NCBI GenBank assembly: GCA_027029065.1 | Contig: JALVGO010000223.1 | Span: 1-25,784, forward strand | Source: Sulfurovum sp. | GTDB lineage: Bacteria; Campylobacterota; Campylobacteria; Campylobacterales; Sulfurovaceae | Direction: 5' to 3' | DNA: 25,784 nucleotides | Part shown: one piece after another, positions 24,188-25,784 of the stretch | Numbering within the stretch: position 1 is the first letter of the stretch | Layout: every line of letters begins with the position of its first letter | Position numbers and translations under genes: made by a program | The notes under the pieces: model-generated | What the model saw: only the letters and a program-made list of their open reading frames with translations | Databases searched by the model: none | What the model was told of the DNA's origin: nothing

Positions 24188-24247
24188 ATCAGCTCCGGTT
24201 TCCCAGCCTTCGCTGGTGCTCGTTCCTCGCATATCAGCTCCGGTTTC
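24188..24247. repeat. Mosaic intergenic repeat: direct repeats flanking a hairpin
   Basis: ATCAGCTCCGGTTTC occurs at 24188-24202 and again at 24233-24247. Between them CCAGC-CTTC-GCTGG (24203-24216) forms a perfect hairpin. Outer GGCAC (24183-24187) and GTGCC (24248-24252) are complementary. The base composition is richer in GC than its surroundings. No open frame is present. Confidence 0.65.
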
Positions 24248-24288
24248 GTGCCGAGAAAAGGTGAAGCAGTTCACCTTTTCTCAGGCAC
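24248..24288. terminator. Long hairpin at the end of the porin gene
   Basis: GTGCC-GAGAAAAGGTGAA pairs with TTCACCTTTTCTC and GGCAC (one bulged base at 24283) around a GCAG loop, giving an 18-bp stem that begins right after the porin stop codon. No T-run follows the outer stem. The inner 6-bp stem GGTGAA/TTCACC followed by TTTTCTC could terminate in either direction. Confidence 0.55.
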
Positions 24289-25551
24289 TCACCAATTAAT
24301 CTCTGTAGTCAGAAGATATTTTTTCTTTTTGCTGTCACCATCCTGTTTGTCTTCCTGATAGTTTGCAATAAAGTCAACATATTGGTTATATTTGTAGGAG
24401 AATCCGATAAATGTCGATTCTTTTTCAAGATCAGTATCGAGTGTATAGTCATCATATCTTGCAAAGAAATTCCAGGCATTCAGGCTTTCAGAAAGTGTAC
24501 CGAGTCTAAATTCACCGTTAACTGACCAACCATCGCCCTGTGTTTTCTCTCCAGCTTTGTCTGCTTTAAGGTAAGATGCTGCGAGCAGGAACGCTGGCTG
24601 ATTGTATACACCATGTACACCATACCATACATAATCACCATCTGCATTGCCTGCACCAGCATCGTTGGCACCATAGCTTCCGAGGAAAGAAACATCTGCG
24701 TATGTATCGGATTTGTGAACATGTTTCTTCCCTGAACCAAGCAGGTGTGCAGTCAGTCTCCATTCACCTCTAAGACCTTCACCGTCTTCTACACCGTGGT
24801 ATCCCGCACCGTTATACACACCCAGCTCAGAAGAAAAATACTCTGTTTTTGTTTTGAAGTTAATACCATAGTCAGAAGAGTTTTGGAAATGCGCACCATT
24901 GTGCTGCTCAAGGAATGTTTCACCGATTGCACGGTAGTACCATCCGTGGTGCTCTTCATAGTCAAGCCATGGTGTGTGTGCCAGACCAATCTCTACACCT
25001 GTTGCAGGAAGGATATTGTCAAGATAAAGGAACGCATACTTCACTCTTACATCCAGTGACCCCTTGTCAAAATTGCTATTTTGTTTCGCATCAAGCGTCA
25101 CTCTCATGTAGCTTTTTGGCTGATCTGCAAAATAGGCTTTTACCTGAAGGTAGTTTCTACTGACTCCGAACTTGTTGGTTGTATCACCATTTGCATCTTC
25201 AAGACTTTGATAGTGAAGGTAGTGCTGTCCTGAAAACTTCAGTACCGGTGCTTTGGATTTTACTGCAGTATGCTTCTCTAATATCTCTACCTTCTCTTCC
25301 AATACAGCAACCTTCTCTTGCTGTTTAGAAGAGGTATAGTGTTTGTGGGATTTCTTGCTTGAGGTATGTGTTTTTATATGTTTTTTTGTCTCTGCTTTAA
25401 GGCGTTTGTTTTCTGCTTCAAGTTTCACAAGACGCTTGTTCATCTGCTGCATCATTGCCTTGAGCTCTGCAATATCTGTTGTGCTGTCAGCGAGTACACC
25501 TGTCGTGGAAAGTGCTGAAATAGTCACCAGTGAGAGTATGATCTTTTTCAT
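24289..25551 (-). CDS. Outer-membrane porin, phosphate-selective porin (OprP/OprO)-like
   Basis: 420 residues. The signal peptide (about 1-21, ending GVLA) is followed by a charged coiled coil (about 25-98) with Lys/His/Ser-rich stretches, then a beta-barrel ending TTEINW with a C-terminal aromatic residue. The barrel includes VKAYFADQPKSYMRVTLDAK and GVEIGLAHTPWLDYEEHHGW, patterns I associate with porin O/P-type proteins of Campylobacterota. AAGGA lies 8 bases before the ATG. A Pho-box-like site in its promoter, and pit next door with the same site, support phosphate uptake. The exact solute is not provable from sequence. Confidence 0.85.
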   Translation of the reverse strand: MKKIILSLVTISALSTTGVLADSTTDIAELKAMMQQMNKRLVKLEAENKRLKAETKKHIKTHTSSKKSHKHYTSSKQQEKVAVLEEKVEILEKHTAVKSKAPVLKFSGQHYLHYQSLEDANGDTTNKFGVSRNYLQVKAYFADQPKSYMRVTLDAKQNSNFDKGSLDVRVKYAFLYLDNILPATGVEIGLAHTPWLDYEEHHGWYYRAIGETFLEQHNGAHFQNSSDYGINFKTKTEYFSSELGVYNGAGYHGVEDGEGLRGEWRLTAHLLGSGKKHVHKSDTYADVSFLGSYGANDAGAGNADGDYVWYGVHGVYNQPAFLLAASYLKADKAGEKTQGDGWSVNGEFRLGTLSESLNAWNFFARYDDYTLDTDLEKESTFIGFSYKYNQYVDFIANYQEDKQDGDSKKKKYLLTTEINW

Positions 25552-25579
25552 GATTATGTCCTTCTTTTATTTTAATCGC

Positions 25580-25613
25580 AGTATAAAACAAAAGAATTAC
25601 AAAATGGTTACAA
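25580..25613 (-). promoter_or_regulatory. Pho-box-like promoter of the porin gene
   Basis: On the minus strand TTGTAAC-CATT-TTGTAAT (25596-25613) is a 7-4-7 direct repeat followed after exactly 10 bases by TATACT (25580-25585). The design, spacing and -10 are the same as at pit. Confidence 0.68.
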
Positions 25614-25667
25614 GATCAGGTAGCAATTTTTCACATTTCAGATAAAGAAATTCTTAAGAATCCGTTC

Positions 25668-25784
25668 TAATTCCTAATTCCTAATTCCTAATTCCTAATT
25701 CCTAATTCCTAATTCCTAATTCCTAATTCCTAATTCCTAATTCCTAATTCCTAATTCCTAATTCCTAATTCCTAATTCCTAATT
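25668..25784. repeat. Heptamer tandem array, 16.7 perfect copies of TAATTCC, reaching the window end
   Basis: 117 bases of an uninterrupted 7-base repeat run to the last base. The unit is the reverse complement of the GGAATTA heptamer at 15372-15396. The array starts 55 bases upstream of the porin Pho-box-like site. Because it runs off the end, its real length is unknown and an assembly break is possible. Confidence 0.97.

Noticed and set aside
25668..25784. CRISPR array
   Set aside because: The repeats are 7 bases long, uninterrupted and without spacers.

Overview
The window reads as chromosome of a Campylobacterota (epsilonproteobacterial) bacterium, most like the Sulfurovum/Sulfurimonas group. 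The main reason is the block dnaG / TPR protein / rnhA / rnc / aroC, an order I know from Campylobacter and Helicobacter. Protein families, moderate GC and small overlapping-gene operons agree. I see no phage, insertion sequence or CRISPR. The left edge cuts a gene. The right edge lies inside a tandem heptamer array, so it may be an assembly break.

Layout. 1-2811 (-): large secreted protein with an alpha/alpha-toroid repeat domain, six carboxypeptidase-regulatory-like beta domains and a CARDB-like domain, truncated. 3008-4306 (+): small secreted protein and a lipoprotein. 4296-10517 (-): tightly packed run, read from its 5' end as fadL-type porin, acyl-CoA ligase, nagA, PTS EIIA(Glc)-like protein, a 31-codon membrane microprotein, response regulator, histidine kinase. 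10597-11980 (-): endonuclease IV behind a lipoprotein. 12068-12245 (+): two identical tRNA-Glu genes. 12325-13613 (-): SGNH hydrolase, Sel1-repeat protein, tRNA-Ala. 13686-18725: divergent dnaG (-) and the TPR-rnhA-rnc-aroC operon (+). 18869-24117 (-): pit, response regulator, recQ, toxin-antitoxin pair, rnhB. 24289-25551 (-): phosphate-porin-like outer-membrane protein.

How the genes work together. The right end looks like a phosphate-uptake regulon. The pit and porin promoters each carry a 7-4-7 direct repeat of Pho-box design exactly 10 bp upstream of an identical TATACT -10, and a PhoB-like regulator lies just downstream of pit. The fadL-to-kinase run joins fatty-acid-type uptake and activation, amino-sugar deacetylation, a lone sugar-PTS EIIA and a two-component system in one apparent transcription unit. 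That combination is unusual for this phylum and includes a microprotein too short for ordinary gene calling. The toxin-antitoxin pair has a consensus promoter inside the end of recQ, and its toxin overlaps the rnhB start.

Intergenic DNA is rich in small repeats: GGAATTA heptamers at two loci, TTCACTC heptamers, AAA-loop hairpins, a REP-doublet-like pair after aroC, and a mosaic repeat between pit and the porin gene. All family calls come from reading motifs by eye; no database search was run.
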